Shown piece by piece: positions 23,460-32,583 of a stretch of DNA of 45,924 bases. Source of the DNA: JBOCEF01 sp047610385 (GTDB lineage: Bacteria; Pseudomonadota; Alphaproteobacteria; Rhodobacterales; Rhodobacteraceae); the NCBI GenBank assembly GCA_047610385.1, contig JBLGAC010000034.1, forward strand, positions 1 to 45,924, written 5' to 3'. The translations under genes were made by a program, and so were the position numbers. The first letter of the stretch is position 1, and the number at the start of each line of letters is the position of its first letter. The notes under the pieces are model-generated. The model was given only the letters and a program-made list of their open reading frames with translations. It was not told where the DNA came from and did not search any database.

Positions 23460-23514
23460 CCAAGAATTGACGACGCGGGGCGTCATGGCAATCTACCTCG
23501 ACGCCCCAACCGCC

Positions 23515-25017
23515 TCACTCCATCGTCGGGATTGAGAACGCGGCGCCGTCCTTGATGCCCGAGGGCCAGCGGGACGTCACCGTTTTCGTGCGCGTGTAGA
23601 AGCGGAACGCGTCCGGGCCGTGCTGGTTCAGGTCGCCGAACACCGATTTCTTCCAGCCACCGAAAGTGTGGTACGCCAGCGGCACCGGGATCGGCACGTT
23701 CACGCCGATCATGCCCACGTTGATGCGGGAGACGAAATCGCGGGCCGCATCGCCGTCGCGGGTGTAGATCGCGACGCCGTTGCCGTATTCGTGGTCCATG
23801 GCCAGCGCGAGGGCCTCCTCATAGTCGTTGGCGCGAACCACCGACAGGACCGGGCCGAAGATCTCCTGCTTATAGATCTCCATGTCCTTGGTGACGTTGT
23901 CGAACAGGCAGGCGCCGACGAAGAAGCCGTTCTCATAGCCCTGCATCGTGAAGCCGCGGCCGTCGACCGCCAGCGTGGCGCCCTCTTTGATGCCCTGCTC
24001 CACCAGGCCGAGGATGCGGACCTTGGCCTCAGCGGTCACCACCGGGCCGAAATCGGCGTCGTCGCCGTCGGTGTAGGGGGCGATCTTCAGCTTTTCGACC
24101 TTGGGGATCAGTTTCGCCATCAGGCGGTCCGCGGTGCCCTCGCCCACCGGCACGGCGACCGAAATCGCCATGCACCGCTCGCCCGCCGCGCCATACCCGG
24201 CGCCAAGCAGCGCGTCGGCGGCCTGGTCCAGATCGGCGTCGGGCATGATGATCATGTGGTTCTTGGCGCCGCCAAAGCACTGCACGCGCTTGCCGTTCGC
24301 GGTGCCGCGCGAATAGACATACTGCGCGATGGCGGTCGATCCGACAAAGCCGATCGCGCCGATGTCTTCGTGGTCAAGAATCGCGTCGACCGCGCCCTTG
24401 TCACCGTTAACGACCTGAAGAATGCTGTCGGGAAGACCGGCTTCCTTCATCAGTTCGGCCAGCATCAGGGGCACGGAGGGATCGCGCTCCGACGGCTTGA
24501 GGATAAACGCGTTGCCCGCGGCGATGGCCGGGCAGAATTTCCACATCGGGATCATGGCCGGAAAGTTGAACGGCGTGATGCCCGCGGCCACGCCGATCGG
24601 CTGGCGCATGGAATACATGTCGATGCCGGGTCCAGCGTCGTTGGTGAACTCACCCTTAAGCAGGTGCGGCGCGCCGATGCAGAATTCAGCGACCTCAAGC
24701 CCGCGGATCACGTCGCCCTTGGCGTCGGGCATGGTTTTGCCATGCTCACGCGACAGGGCTTCGGCCAGCTTGTCCATGTCGCGGTGCAGCAGCGTCACGA
24801 ATTTCATCAGCACGCGGGCGCGGCGCTGGGGGTTGGTGGCGGCCCATGCGGGCTGCGCGGCCTTGGCGCTGGCCACAGCCGCGTCCATCTCGGCATCTGA
24901 CGCGAGGGGGCATTTGCTCTGCACTTCGCCGGTGGCCGGGTTGTAGACGTCCGAAAAGCGGCCCGACGTGCCGTTCACGTGCTTGCCGTCGATCCAGTGG
25001 GTGAGTTCGATGGTCAT
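23515..25017 (-). CDS. mmsA: Methylmalonate-semialdehyde dehydrogenase (CoA-acylating)
   Basis: The 500-residue aldehyde-dehydrogenase-fold enzyme converts methylmalonate semialdehyde with CoA and NAD to propionyl-CoA, the last step of this valine branch. Diagnostic features are PIGVAAGITPFNFPAMIPMW, the catalytic Cys in YGAAGERCMAISVAVPVG (unlike the usual GQxC of other aldehyde dehydrogenases), and GMIGVNVPIPVPLAYHTFGG near the C-terminus. GGAGG lies before the ATG. It is the first gene of the minus-strand cluster and is divergent from a LysR gene 123 nt away. Confidence 0.96.
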   Translation of the reverse strand: MTIELTHWIDGKHVNGTSGRFSDVYNPATGEVQSKCPLASDAEMDAAVASAKAAQPAWAATNPQRRARVLMKFVTLLHRDMDKLAEALSREHGKTMPDAKGDVIRGLEVAEFCIGAPHLLKGEFTNDAGPGIDMYSMRQPIGVAAGITPFNFPAMIPMWKFCPAIAAGNAFILKPSERDPSVPLMLAELMKEAGLPDSILQVVNGDKGAVDAILDHEDIGAIGFVGSTAIAQYVYSRGTANGKRVQCFGGAKNHMIIMPDADLDQAADALLGAGYGAAGERCMAISVAVPVGEGTADRLMAKLIPKVEKLKIAPYTDGDDADFGPVVTAEAKVRILGLVEQGIKEGATLAVDGRGFTMQGYENGFFVGACLFDNVTKDMEIYKQEIFGPVLSVVRANDYEEALALAMDHEYGNGVAIYTRDGDAARDFVSRINVGMIGVNVPIPVPLAYHTFGGWKKSVFGDLNQHGPDAFRFYTRTKTVTSRWPSGIKDGAAFSIPTME

Positions 25018-25140
25018 CTGGTGATCCTCCGCAGGGAAATGGGCCGCTTTGGGCGTTGGCTGTGCACAATGGCCGAAAGCGAGCCATGCTCAAGGGGTAT
25101 TCTCTCCCAACGGCTGTGCGGATATGCAAGGACTGATGGC
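25018..25140. promoter_or_regulatory. Divergent mmsA / lysR control region
   Basis: A 123-nt gap between mmsA and the LysR gene. It contains the palindrome TGTGCACA (25061-25068) inside a weaker GGC...GCC dyad, a possible LysR-type T-N11-A site. LysR regulators typically bind between themselves and the divergent target. Promoter boxes are not clear. Confidence 0.35.
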
Positions 25141-26037
25141 ATGGGGGCGGGCATGGACTGGGATGATCTGCGGTTCTTTCTGCAAGTGGCGCGCACCGGG
25201 CGGCTGACCGCGGCGGCCCGCGCGCTTGGCGTGGATCATGCCACCGTGTCGCGGCGGATCGCGGCGCTTGAGGGATCCTTGGGCGCGCAGCTTCTGCACC
25301 GGTCCCCGCGCGGCTGCACCCTGACCGATGCGGGCATGCGCCTTTTGCCAAGGGCAGAGGCCGTGGAAAGCGCCGCCATGGCCGCCGCCAAAGAAGCGGG
25401 CGAGGGCGCAGAATTGTCCGGCGCCGTGCGCGTCGGCATCCCCGAGGGCGCCGCGTCCCACCTGACCGTGCAGGCGGCGGCAGAGCTGGTCGCCCGCAAC
25501 CCACGGCTGGAATTGCAGATCGTGGCGATGCCGCGGACCTTCTCGCTGTCCCAGCGCGAGGCAGATTTCGCCATCGCCATCACGCCCCCCGACCAGGGGC
25601 GCCTGCGCATCCGCAAGATCTCAGACTATACGCTCAGCCTCTATGCCGCGACCGGGTATCTGGACGCGCAGCGCGGCGGGCGGCCCAGAACGGTGGACGA
25701 CCTGCGGCGCCTGCGCGGGGTCGGTTATGTGCAGGATCTGATCTTCGACAAAGGGCTGGATTACCTGTCTGAGGTGGGCCCCGGCCTGCATCCGCGCCTG
25801 ACCTCCACATCCCTGCTGGTGCAGATGGAACTGGTGCGCGCCGGCGCCGGGGTCGGCATCCTGCCCGATTATATGGGCGCGCGTTGCGAAGGGTTGGAGC
25901 GTGTGCTGGCCGATCAGGTCAAAATCACCCGCAGCTATTGGCTGGTGCTGCACGAAAACTCCGCCGACCTTGCGCGCGTGCGTCTGGCGGCTGAGGCACT
26001 GGCCGCGGGCATCCGCGCCCGTGCCCAAGGGGGCTGA
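25141..26037 (+). CDS. LysR-family transcriptional regulator
   Basis: The 298-residue protein has an N-terminal winged helix (about 1-65: WDDLRFFLQVARTGRLTAAA, then ALGVDHATVSRRIAALEGSL and LLPRA). A substrate-binding domain follows, with VRVGIPEGAASHLTVQAAAE and GAGVGILPDYMG. I chose the ATG at 25141 because AAGGA lies 8 nt upstream (25128-25132); the ATG at 25153 is an alternative that removes four residues. It is divergent from mmsA and is the likely regulator of the valine operon. The inducer is not visible from sequence. Confidence 0.9.
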   Translation: MGAGMDWDDLRFFLQVARTGRLTAAARALGVDHATVSRRIAALEGSLGAQLLHRSPRGCTLTDAGMRLLPRAEAVESAAMAAAKEAGEGAELSGAVRVGIPEGAASHLTVQAAAELVARNPRLELQIVAMPRTFSLSQREADFAIAITPPDQGRLRIRKISDYTLSLYAATGYLDAQRGGRPRTVDDLRRLRGVGYVQDLIFDKGLDYLSEVGPGLHPRLTSTSLLVQMELVRAGAGVGILPDYMGARCEGLERVLADQVKITRSYWLVLHENSADLARVRLAAEALAAGIRARAQGG

Positions 26038-26080
26038 CGCCGGGGTGGCGCGCGGCGCGGGCTTGCCGCGCCCGGGTGGC

Positions 26081-26105
26081 CGAGCGGGGGCGTGCCCCCC
26101 GAGGC
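26081..26105. repeat. GC-rich palindromic intergenic element, partial copy 3
   Basis: CGAGCGGGGGCGTGCCCCCC followed by GAGG matches the small-hairpin part of the elements at 4024-4123 and 14874-14990 (CGA[A/G]CGGGGC...GCCCC..CGAG). It lies after the LysR stop and just before the 3' end of the convergent rarD gene. The G6AG5 stem of the longer copies is absent. Confidence 0.6.
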
Positions 26106-26114
26106 TGCCCGCAC

Positions 26115-27098
26115 TCAGTCCCGCGCCTCCACCGGTCCCGGCGCGCCCAGGGCCGCGGCCCCCGCCCCGGCCGCCCGGCGCGCGCGGCGCGACACCCGAT
26201 CCCGGCGCAACGCATCCAGCGAATACAGCGCCAGCGCCGCCCAGATCATCGGGAACGCGATGGCATGCCAGATGGTCACCGTTTCCCCCATCACCGTGAC
26301 GGCGACCAGAAACTGCAGGGTGGGGTTCAGATACGCGATCAGCCCCACGGTGGACATCGGCAGGCGCTGCGCCGCCATCGAATAAAGCGCCAGCGGCGCC
26401 CCGGTCAGCAGGCCCGAAAACGCCAGCAACCCCGCATCGCGCCATGACAGCAGGAACGCACCGCCGGGTTTGCCGGAAAAATCGCTCCACCCCAGCGTGT
26501 GGATCCCCACCAGCCACACCAGCGCGAACGGCGCCAGCAGCAGCACCTCTACGGTCACGGATGATATCGGCCCGGACGGCGCGGATTTCTTGATCAGTCC
26601 ATATATCGCGAAGGTCACCGCCAGCGTCAGCGACACATATGGCGGGGCGCCTAGCCCGATGCTCAGCCCCAGCGTCGCCAATGCCGCCAGCGCCACCGCG
26701 GCGCGCTGCAAGGGCGCGAACCGCTCGCCATGCACCGCCCAGCCCAGCGCGGCCATCACCAGCGGAAAGATGTAATACCCCAAAGAGCTTTCGACCACAT
26801 GGCCCGCTGACACCGCCCAGATGAACAGCGCCCAGTTGATGGAAATCATCACCGCCGTCACCGCCAACAGCAGCACCTGCCTTGGGTCGCGCAGAATCGC
26901 CATGATCCCCGGCAGACGCCCTGTGGCCATGCAGAACAGCGCGAAAAACAGCGCGGACCAGAAGGTGCGATGGGCCAGCACCTCAGTCGGTGGAATGTGG
27001 CTGAGCGCTTTGTAGTAGATCGCCGACAGGCCCCAGATCATGCAGGCGCCGATGATCGCGAGGGCTGCGGGCAGGCCGCCTTGGGGCTGTTGGGACAT
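26115..27098 (-). CDS. rarD: RarD-type EamA transporter
   Basis: The 327-residue inner membrane protein has ten apparent helices in two EamA halves. RarD-like features are IIGACMIWGLSAIYYKAL, PPTEVLAHRTFWSALFFAL, SAGHVVESSLGYYIFPL and GLIAYLNPTLQFLVAV. RarD relatives are called chloramphenicol-sensitive proteins, but their substrate is unproven. The start MSQQPQGG is preceded by GGAGG; a longer frame upstream is not membrane sequence. It lies 89 nt after the histidine kinase stop on the same strand. Confidence 0.88.
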   Translation of the reverse strand: MSQQPQGGLPAALAIIGACMIWGLSAIYYKALSHIPPTEVLAHRTFWSALFFALFCMATGRLPGIMAILRDPRQVLLLAVTAVMISINWALFIWAVSAGHVVESSLGYYIFPLVMAALGWAVHGERFAPLQRAAVALAALATLGLSIGLGAPPYVSLTLAVTFAIYGLIKKSAPSGPISSVTVEVLLLAPFALVWLVGIHTLGWSDFSGKPGGAFLLSWRDAGLLAFSGLLTGAPLALYSMAAQRLPMSTVGLIAYLNPTLQFLVAVTVMGETVTIWHAIAFPMIWAALALYSLDALRRDRVSRRARRAAGAGAAALGAPGPVEARD

Positions 27099-27187
27099 GA
27101 ACGGGCGGCCTCCGACGCGCCACGGGCGCGGTGCCGGGCGACAGGCTCCAGCCCTAGCGCGCGGCGCGGGGGTGGAGCAAGCGCGCC

Positions 27188-29077
27188 CTATCCCGCCAGA
27201 CGCATCGCCGCGTCTTCGCACTGCGCCGCGGCCGTGCGCAGTGGCATGGTCAGCAGCAGCGTTGCGCCAAGGCCCGGTCCCGGGCTTTCGATGCACAGGG
27301 TGCCACCCATGGCGTTCATGGTGTTCGCGGACCAATGCAGACCGCTGCCGCCGGTTTTGCTCAGCCGGGTGGAATAGCCCCGTTCAAACAACCGGTCCTG
27401 CACATCAACGCCAAAGCCCTGGCCATTGTCGCGGATTGATATCCGCAGCACGTCTGCGCCATCATCAGCCACGGCGGCGACGCTGATCTTGCCGTCCACG
27501 CGCGCCGACGCTTCGATGGATTCGACCGCGTTGGTCAACACATTCCCGATCACCTGCGCCAGCAGCACGCGATTGGCGCACACATGCTGCGGGGGGCCCG
27601 CGTCAAACGCCACCGCCACGGTGCCCGCCTCAGAGAACCGCGCGACCGAGAGGGTGGCCGACAGGAACCCATTGATCTCAATCACGTTCTGCTCCGCCGC
27701 GCCCGGAACGTCGCGCTGGTTCTGTTCAATCGCGCCGATCACATCCGCCAGGCTGGTGCCCGCATGCTCAGCCATCCTGCGGTTCTCAGTGATTTGAGCG
27801 TCGTGACTCTCAAACACCGCGGACAGGAAGTGGATCAACTTTTCAAGCCGCTCTGGGGGCAGATCAGGGGTTCGCGCTTCGCGCAGCGCCTTTTCGACAT
27901 CGTCGCGCAGCGGGATCTGTAGATCATCGCGCAGCCGGGACAGGATGGCACAGACCGGGCTGAGCCCGTTGCGCACATTGTGCATGACGTCGATGTGATT
28001 CTGGGTTTTGCCAAGCTGATACGACTGCTGTTCCAGCCGCCCATGCAGCATGTCGAGCTGCCGCGCCATCGCGTTGAAGCCCAAGGCCAAGGCGCTGATT
28101 TCATCGTTGCGGTCGAAATCCTGCATCTCGGTCAGCTCACCCGTTTGCGAAATGCGTGAGACATGGGCCTCCATCGCGACCAGCGGCCGCGTGACAACCG
28201 CGTTCACGCGCAGACTGACCGCCGCAATCATCACCACCACCAAGCCCGCGATGCCACCGCCGACCAGGACCAACAGCTCTGCGCCCGTCTGCACCATTTT
28301 GCGCGGAATAGTGTAGCGGATCGTCGCCAGCGGCGTGCCCTCGATGTCCTCAATCCCGACGCCGATCACAATTTTTCCACCGCGCTTGATCACGTTTTGG
28401 CCATCGACGGGCGCGGCGAAATCATATGCCGCCTCCACCTGCAGCTGGTTGAAAATCACGCTGGGGCTGACCTCAGTGCCGAACACCAGATACCCCGGCG
28501 CCGCGCCCGATGCGTCGCTGCGCAGCACCTGCGCGACGGCGAACACCAGCAGCTTGTCGCCCACCCGCGCAAAGGTCTGGAACGATGCTTCGCGCCGTGC
28601 GCGGTCCATGATCCGGGGGGCCATGGCCACAGCGGCCAGCGCGTCCGACATCGCACCGTCACGCGCGCCTTCGGCAAAGTCGAAATATTCGTTCAGCGCG
28701 TGCGCGCCATCAAACCTGATCAGCGACACCGCATTGACGTCATAACTGACCATGGAACTGTAATTGACGTTTTCAACATTAAACCCGGTGTCCCAAGTCT
28801 GCATGAAGTCATACGCATCGGTCCACACTGCCCAGTCGGTTGATTTCTCGCCCAAAGTCGATTTGAAATTGGTGAACATCCCTTCGACCCGCGCAATCTG
28901 CTGATCAATGTCATCATCCTGCAACGTCCTGAACCGTGATGAGATCGCCATGGTCACGAAGGACAGGATCAGGATCAGCCCGACCAGCCCCACGGTGGCC
29001 AGATTGATGCCGAGCCGGAAGCTCAGATGCCGACGCGAAAAACGGGGCGCGGGGCGCGTGGTGCTGGTTTCAGGCAT
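27188..29077 (-). CDS. Membrane sensor histidine kinase with CHASE4-like domain
   Basis: The 629-residue protein has an N-terminal membrane helix (INLATVGLVGLILILSFVTM), a periplasmic CHASE4-like domain (about 50-275, with WAVWTDAYDFMQ) and a second membrane helix near 285. HAMP (TRPLVAMEAHVSRI, FDRNDEISALALGFN) and a long helix follow. The phosphoacceptor His lies in DVMHNVRNGLSP, and the ATPase boxes are GNVLTNAVESI (N box), DNGQGFG (G1) and GGSGLHWSANTMNAMGG (G2). It starts 3 nt after the stop of the response regulator, with no Shine-Dalgarno of its own, so translation is probably coupled. Confidence 0.9.
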   Translation of the reverse strand: MPETSTTRPAPRFSRRHLSFRLGINLATVGLVGLILILSFVTMAISSRFRTLQDDDIDQQIARVEGMFTNFKSTLGEKSTDWAVWTDAYDFMQTWDTGFNVENVNYSSMVSYDVNAVSLIRFDGAHALNEYFDFAEGARDGAMSDALAAVAMAPRIMDRARREASFQTFARVGDKLLVFAVAQVLRSDASGAAPGYLVFGTEVSPSVIFNQLQVEAAYDFAAPVDGQNVIKRGGKIVIGVGIEDIEGTPLATIRYTIPRKMVQTGAELLVLVGGGIAGLVVVMIAAVSLRVNAVVTRPLVAMEAHVSRISQTGELTEMQDFDRNDEISALALGFNAMARQLDMLHGRLEQQSYQLGKTQNHIDVMHNVRNGLSPVCAILSRLRDDLQIPLRDDVEKALREARTPDLPPERLEKLIHFLSAVFESHDAQITENRRMAEHAGTSLADVIGAIEQNQRDVPGAAEQNVIEINGFLSATLSVARFSEAGTVAVAFDAGPPQHVCANRVLLAQVIGNVLTNAVESIEASARVDGKISVAAVADDGADVLRISIRDNGQGFGVDVQDRLFERGYSTRLSKTGGSGLHWSANTMNAMGGTLCIESPGPGLGATLLLTMPLRTAAAQCEDAAMRLAG

Positions 29078-29080
29078 GGG

Positions 29081-30940
29081 TCAACCGGCCTTCATGATGC
29101 GCGCCTTTGCGGCGGCAGATGCGTTGGACCGACCCGCACCCGCAAGACGCGCGGCAATGTCACTGACCTCCTCAGCCGCGCCGAACAAAAAGCCCTGAAC
29201 ATGGCTGCACCCAACGGCGCAGAGGGCCCTGTGCTGATCCTCGGTCTCCACACCCTCAGCGACCACGGTCAGGCCCAGCCCCTTGGCCAGATGCGCGATG
29301 GAACTGACGATGGCTCTTGAGGCATCGTTCTCACCAACATCTTTGACAAAGTTTTTATCGATCTTGATGCAGTCGAGCGCGAGGTCCTTAACCCGCTGCA
29401 AGCTGGAATGGCCGGTCCCGAAATCATCAATCGCGATGCGAAAGCCTTCGGCCTTAAGGTCCTTCATCAACGTGATCGCCTGCGCCGTGCTTTCGAACAG
29501 GGCGGTTTCGGTGATCTCAATCTGGATCCGTCCGTGTGGCACACCCGCTGCGGCCGCCTTGCGGATCAGCAGGTCCTTGAGGTTCAGTCGCTTGAATTGT
29601 CGCGGCGAAATGTTGATCGACACATAAAGCCCCGGCCAGTTGCAGCTGTCGCGCAAGGCGCGCGCGATCACCCAATCGCCGATCTTGTGGATCAGCGGGC
29701 CTTCCTCAGCGATGGGAATGAAAACCGCGGGCGACACCGCGCCGTGATCCGTGCTGGTCCAGCGCACCAGCGCCTCAAACCCCACCACGACAAGCGTGCG
29801 CGCGTCGACGATCGGCTGGTAGAACAACGCCAGTTCGTCCTTTTCAATCGCCGCCGCCAGCCCACTTTCGATTTTCTGGCGGAAACGCGCGCTTTCGTCC
29901 ATGGCCGCGTCAAAAATGCAGGTCAGCCCGCGGCTGGCATTCTTAGCCTCAAACAAAGCCAGATCGGCAAAGCGGATCAGGTCGATCCCATCGGCGCTTG
30001 GATGGTCGCGCACGAACAGCAGCCCCGCCGAGGCCCCGATTCGCACTGAGCTGCCAAACACCGTGAAGGTCTGCGCACAGGCATCCACGATCGCGTCGCA
30101 GATCAGCTTGGCTGCCTCACGCTCCGCATCGATCAGCAGGCCGAATTCGTCGCCGCCCAGCCGTGCCACCATGGTGCCGGGTGGGCAATTCGCCTTGATC
30201 GTCGCATAGACGATCTTCAGAAGATCATCCCCCGCCCCGTGGCCAAGGGTGTCGTTCACCTCCTTGAAGCGGTCAAGATCGAGCAGCGCGAGCGCAAAAT
30301 CAGAGGCCTCGCCCGCCATCCGCGTGGCCAATTCGCGCTGGAAGGCCAGGCGGTTGGGGGCCCCGGTCAGAAAATCATGGTTCGCGGCGTTGATGGCGCG
30401 CGCTTCGCTGGCCGCAAGCTCAGTGAGCCTTTCGTTCAACAGTGCGACCTGCTTGGCGTCATGCTCCCACCGCCGCGACAGGGCGACGGCCATCTGGCGC
30501 ACCTCTGCGGCGGCAAAGGGTTTGGCGATGTAGAAGATCTTGTCAGGCGGCCCAGCGGCGGCTGCAATGTCCGTCACCGAATGGTCCGAATAGGCCGAAA
30601 CGATCACGATGTTCACATCCACGTCCAGCCCACGGATCAGGCGCGCAGTTTCCTTGCCGTCGATGCCGGGGGGCATGCGGATGTCAACAAACGCGACGTT
30701 GAACGGACGCCCGGCAGCGACGCTGGCCTTCACCTTCTCAACCGCCTCCAGCCCTTGTGAGCCATAATTGATCTCAATGTCTTCTTCAGGCGGTGCGGCT
30801 TGGCCGATGCCCGGTGTGGCGAACAGCTCATCTGACAGAAGTTGCAGCGCGGCCCCGGCGCGCGCATGCGCCGATGGCGCAAAAGCATGACGATACGCGT
30901 CACGCACCGCGCGATCGTCATCCACGATTAAAATTCTCAT
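29081..30940 (-). CDS. Response regulator with GGDEF and EAL domains
   Basis: The 619-residue protein has an N-terminal receiver (ILIVDDD; phosphoacceptor Asp in VAFVDIRMP; KPF at its end), with a linker insertion of roughly 35 residues between its first helix and second strand. The GGDEF domain has the full active motif RLGGDEF and LLDLDRFKEVNDTLGHGAGD. The EAL domain has VGFEALVRW, IEITETALFE, IDDFGTGHSSL and KIDKNFV. Both catalytic sets look intact, so it could both make and degrade c-di-GMP. I chose the ATG at 30940, with GGGGAG ten nt upstream; a TTG nine bases earlier leaves one nt of spacing. It precedes its probable kinase partner. Confidence 0.9.
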   Translation of the reverse strand: MRILIVDDDRAVRDAYRHAFAPSAHARAGAALQLLSDELFATPGIGQAAPPEEDIEINYGSQGLEAVEKVKASVAAGRPFNVAFVDIRMPPGIDGKETARLIRGLDVDVNIVIVSAYSDHSVTDIAAAAGPPDKIFYIAKPFAAAEVRQMAVALSRRWEHDAKQVALLNERLTELAASEARAINAANHDFLTGAPNRLAFQRELATRMAGEASDFALALLDLDRFKEVNDTLGHGAGDDLLKIVYATIKANCPPGTMVARLGGDEFGLLIDAEREAAKLICDAIVDACAQTFTVFGSSVRIGASAGLLFVRDHPSADGIDLIRFADLALFEAKNASRGLTCIFDAAMDESARFRQKIESGLAAAIEKDELALFYQPIVDARTLVVVGFEALVRWTSTDHGAVSPAVFIPIAEEGPLIHKIGDWVIARALRDSCNWPGLYVSINISPRQFKRLNLKDLLIRKAAAAGVPHGRIQIEITETALFESTAQAITLMKDLKAEGFRIAIDDFGTGHSSLQRVKDLALDCIKIDKNFVKDVGENDASRAIVSSIAHLAKGLGLTVVAEGVETEDQHRALCAVGCSHVQGFLFGAAEEVSDIAARLAGAGRSNASAAAKARIMKAG

Positions 30941-31048
30941 ACCCGACAAGCTCCCCGCACTTGGTCGATGCAGGGTCGCCGCAAAACGTTAAAGTCCCGA
31001 CCGGTTCGGCGCCTATCAGGGTTAAGCAGCCCTTGCCGTGCGGCCACG

Positions 31049-31077
31049 AAAAAGGCCCCCCAGATCGCCGGGGGGCC
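31049..31077 (-). terminator. Rho-independent terminator of sodB
   Basis: On the minus strand an 8-bp stem (GGCCCCCC / GGGGGGCC, loop about eight nt) is followed by TTTTT, 45 nt after the sodB stop. Strong, textbook form. Confidence 0.9.
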
Positions 31078-31122
31078 CAATGTCTTCAGCAAAAGCGCCG
31101 CAGGGCATCCCGCAGCGTGCGA

Positions 31123-31734
31123 TCAGCCCCCGGCGTTGGCAAGACGCTCGGCCACGTTTTCCCAGTTCACCAGCTTGTCGAGGAAGTTGGTCAGGTACAC
31201 CGGACGCTTGTTGCGGAAATCGATGTAGTAGGAATGCTCCCACACATCACAGCCCAGCAGCGCGGTCTGGCCGAAGCACAGCGGGTTGACGCCGTTTTCG
31301 GTCTTGGTGACCTTCAGCGCGCCGCCATCAACCACGAGCCATGCCCAGCCGGACCCGAACTGGCCAGCACCAGCGGCCGAAAACTGCGTCTTGAAATCGG
31401 CAACTGATCCGAACGCGTCCACGATCCGGGCCTCAAGCTCCGACGGCATCGCGGCACCTTTCGGGCCCATCATGTCCCAGAACTGGGCGTGGTTCCAATG
31501 CTGCGAGGCGTTGTTGAAGATGCCCGACTGCGCAACGGAACCCGCGTTATAGGTGCCTTTCACGATGTCTTCGACCGATTTGCCAGCCCATTCGGTGCCG
31601 TCGATCAGCTTGTTGCCGTTATCCACATAGGCCTTGTGGTGAATGTCGTGGTGAAACTCGAGCGTTTCTTTCGACATGCCCAGATCGGCGAGGGCGTCAT
31701 GGGCGTAGGGAAGCGCGGGAAGTTCGAAAGCCAT
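31123..31734 (-). CDS. sodB: Superoxide dismutase, iron type
   Basis: The 203-residue enzyme converts superoxide to oxygen and hydrogen peroxide. Metal ligands are His28 (EFHHDIHH), His82 (SQHWNHAQFW), Asp163 and His167 (GCDVWEHSYYIDF). Gln78 in the NASQHWNH segment and the absence of the GGH motif of Mn enzymes point to the Fe type. CAGGAGAG precedes the ATG. It is a single-gene unit with a strong terminator. KatG at the end of the window would remove its product. Confidence 0.96.
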   Translation of the reverse strand: MAFELPALPYAHDALADLGMSKETLEFHHDIHHKAYVDNGNKLIDGTEWAGKSVEDIVKGTYNAGSVAQSGIFNNASQHWNHAQFWDMMGPKGAAMPSELEARIVDAFGSVADFKTQFSAAGAGQFGSGWAWLVVDGGALKVTKTENGVNPLCFGQTALLGCDVWEHSYYIDFRNKRPVYLTNFLDKLVNWENVAERLANAGG

Positions 31735-32086
31735 GGATGTCTCTCCTGTCGGGTCTTGGGATTGTTCTGCGCGTGTTGCGGCGCTTACCTCCTGAGGTGG
31801 GACACCCGGCCCCTTCGGTCAAGCGCAAAGGGGCTGTGTCGGGCGGATTTCCCATCTGCGGTGGCGCGGCGTGTGCCGAACGGGAACGCCGCAGGCGGAC
31901 GATGGCTTCCCCTGCGTCAGCCGGGCGGAGTGATGGGGCGAACCTGCGCGGCCCGTCACGGCAACATGCATGTCCGCATTCGCCTCAGCCATCGCGGCCG
32001 ACAATCGCCCGATGTGCCAGCGCAAGGGGTGCAGGGCGGGCCAGATGTCGGGCCCGCAGGGACCGCGATGGGCCGAACCTGCGCCG
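31735..32086. other. Intergenic region between the Mth938 gene and sodB
   Basis: 352 nt without a supported gene. It should hold the sodB promoter, which I cannot place. It contains a 19-nt direct repeat with two mismatches (GATGGGGCGAACCTGCGC at 31932 and GATGGGCCGAACCTGCGC at 32067); the second copy abuts the stop of the neighbouring gene. Confidence 0.45.
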
Positions 32087-32461
32087 TCAGACGGCGATCA
32101 GCGCGGCGGCGACCCGGCGGTCCTCGGCCAGCAGCACGTTGTAGGTCCGGCAGGCGGCCGCGGTGGACATCAGGTCATACCCGATCCCGGCGGCGTCCAG
32201 CGCCGCGCGCGCGTCGGCGGGCAGGTTGGCGATGTCTGGTCCCATGCCCAGCAGCAGCACGTCCATGGCCCCCGCGTCGGCGATGAAAAGGGCCAGCGCC
32301 TCAGGCGTGATATCCGCAGGCGCGCGGGGGGCCCAATCGATCATCCGGTCAAAATGCAGCGCCAGACTGCCTGCATGGCGCACGCCGCCAAGGCTGAACC
32401 CCCCGCCGCCATAGCTGTCGATGGGCGGGCGGGCGCCGAAGTTGATTTCGTTCAGATGCAT
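32087..32461 (-). CDS. Mth938/NDUFAF3-domain (DUF498) protein
   Basis: The 124-residue protein fits the DUF498 pattern: INFGARPPIDSYGGGGFSLG, an ITPEALALFIAD helix, then VLLLGMGPDIANLPADARAA and the end block STAAACRTYNVLLAEDRRVAAALI. Its eukaryotic relative is a complex I assembly factor. The bacterial role is not known. It lies downstream of yajC-secD-secF on the same strand but after a terminator-like hairpin, so it may have its own promoter or depend on readthrough. Confidence 0.85.
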   Translation of the reverse strand: MHLNEINFGARPPIDSYGGGGFSLGGVRHAGSLALHFDRMIDWAPRAPADITPEALALFIADAGAMDVLLLGMGPDIANLPADARAALDAAGIGYDLMSTAAACRTYNVLLAEDRRVAAALIAV

Positions 32462-32533
32462 GGGGCTCTCCGGGTCAGGACGGGTCTATACCTAGCGCCA
32501 AGCGGGGGCTGCGTCGATCATTGCAGCCCAAAG

Positions 32534-32558
32534 AAAAAGGGGACGCCTGCGCGCCCCC
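32534..32558 (-). terminator. Terminator after secF
   Basis: On the minus strand an 8-bp stem, GGGGGCGC / GCGTCCCC (one G-T wobble) with a 4-nt loop, is followed by TTTTTC, 26 nt after the secF stop. Confidence 0.8.
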
Positions 32559-32583
32559 ATTTCCACCGCCGTGAAATCTTGTG

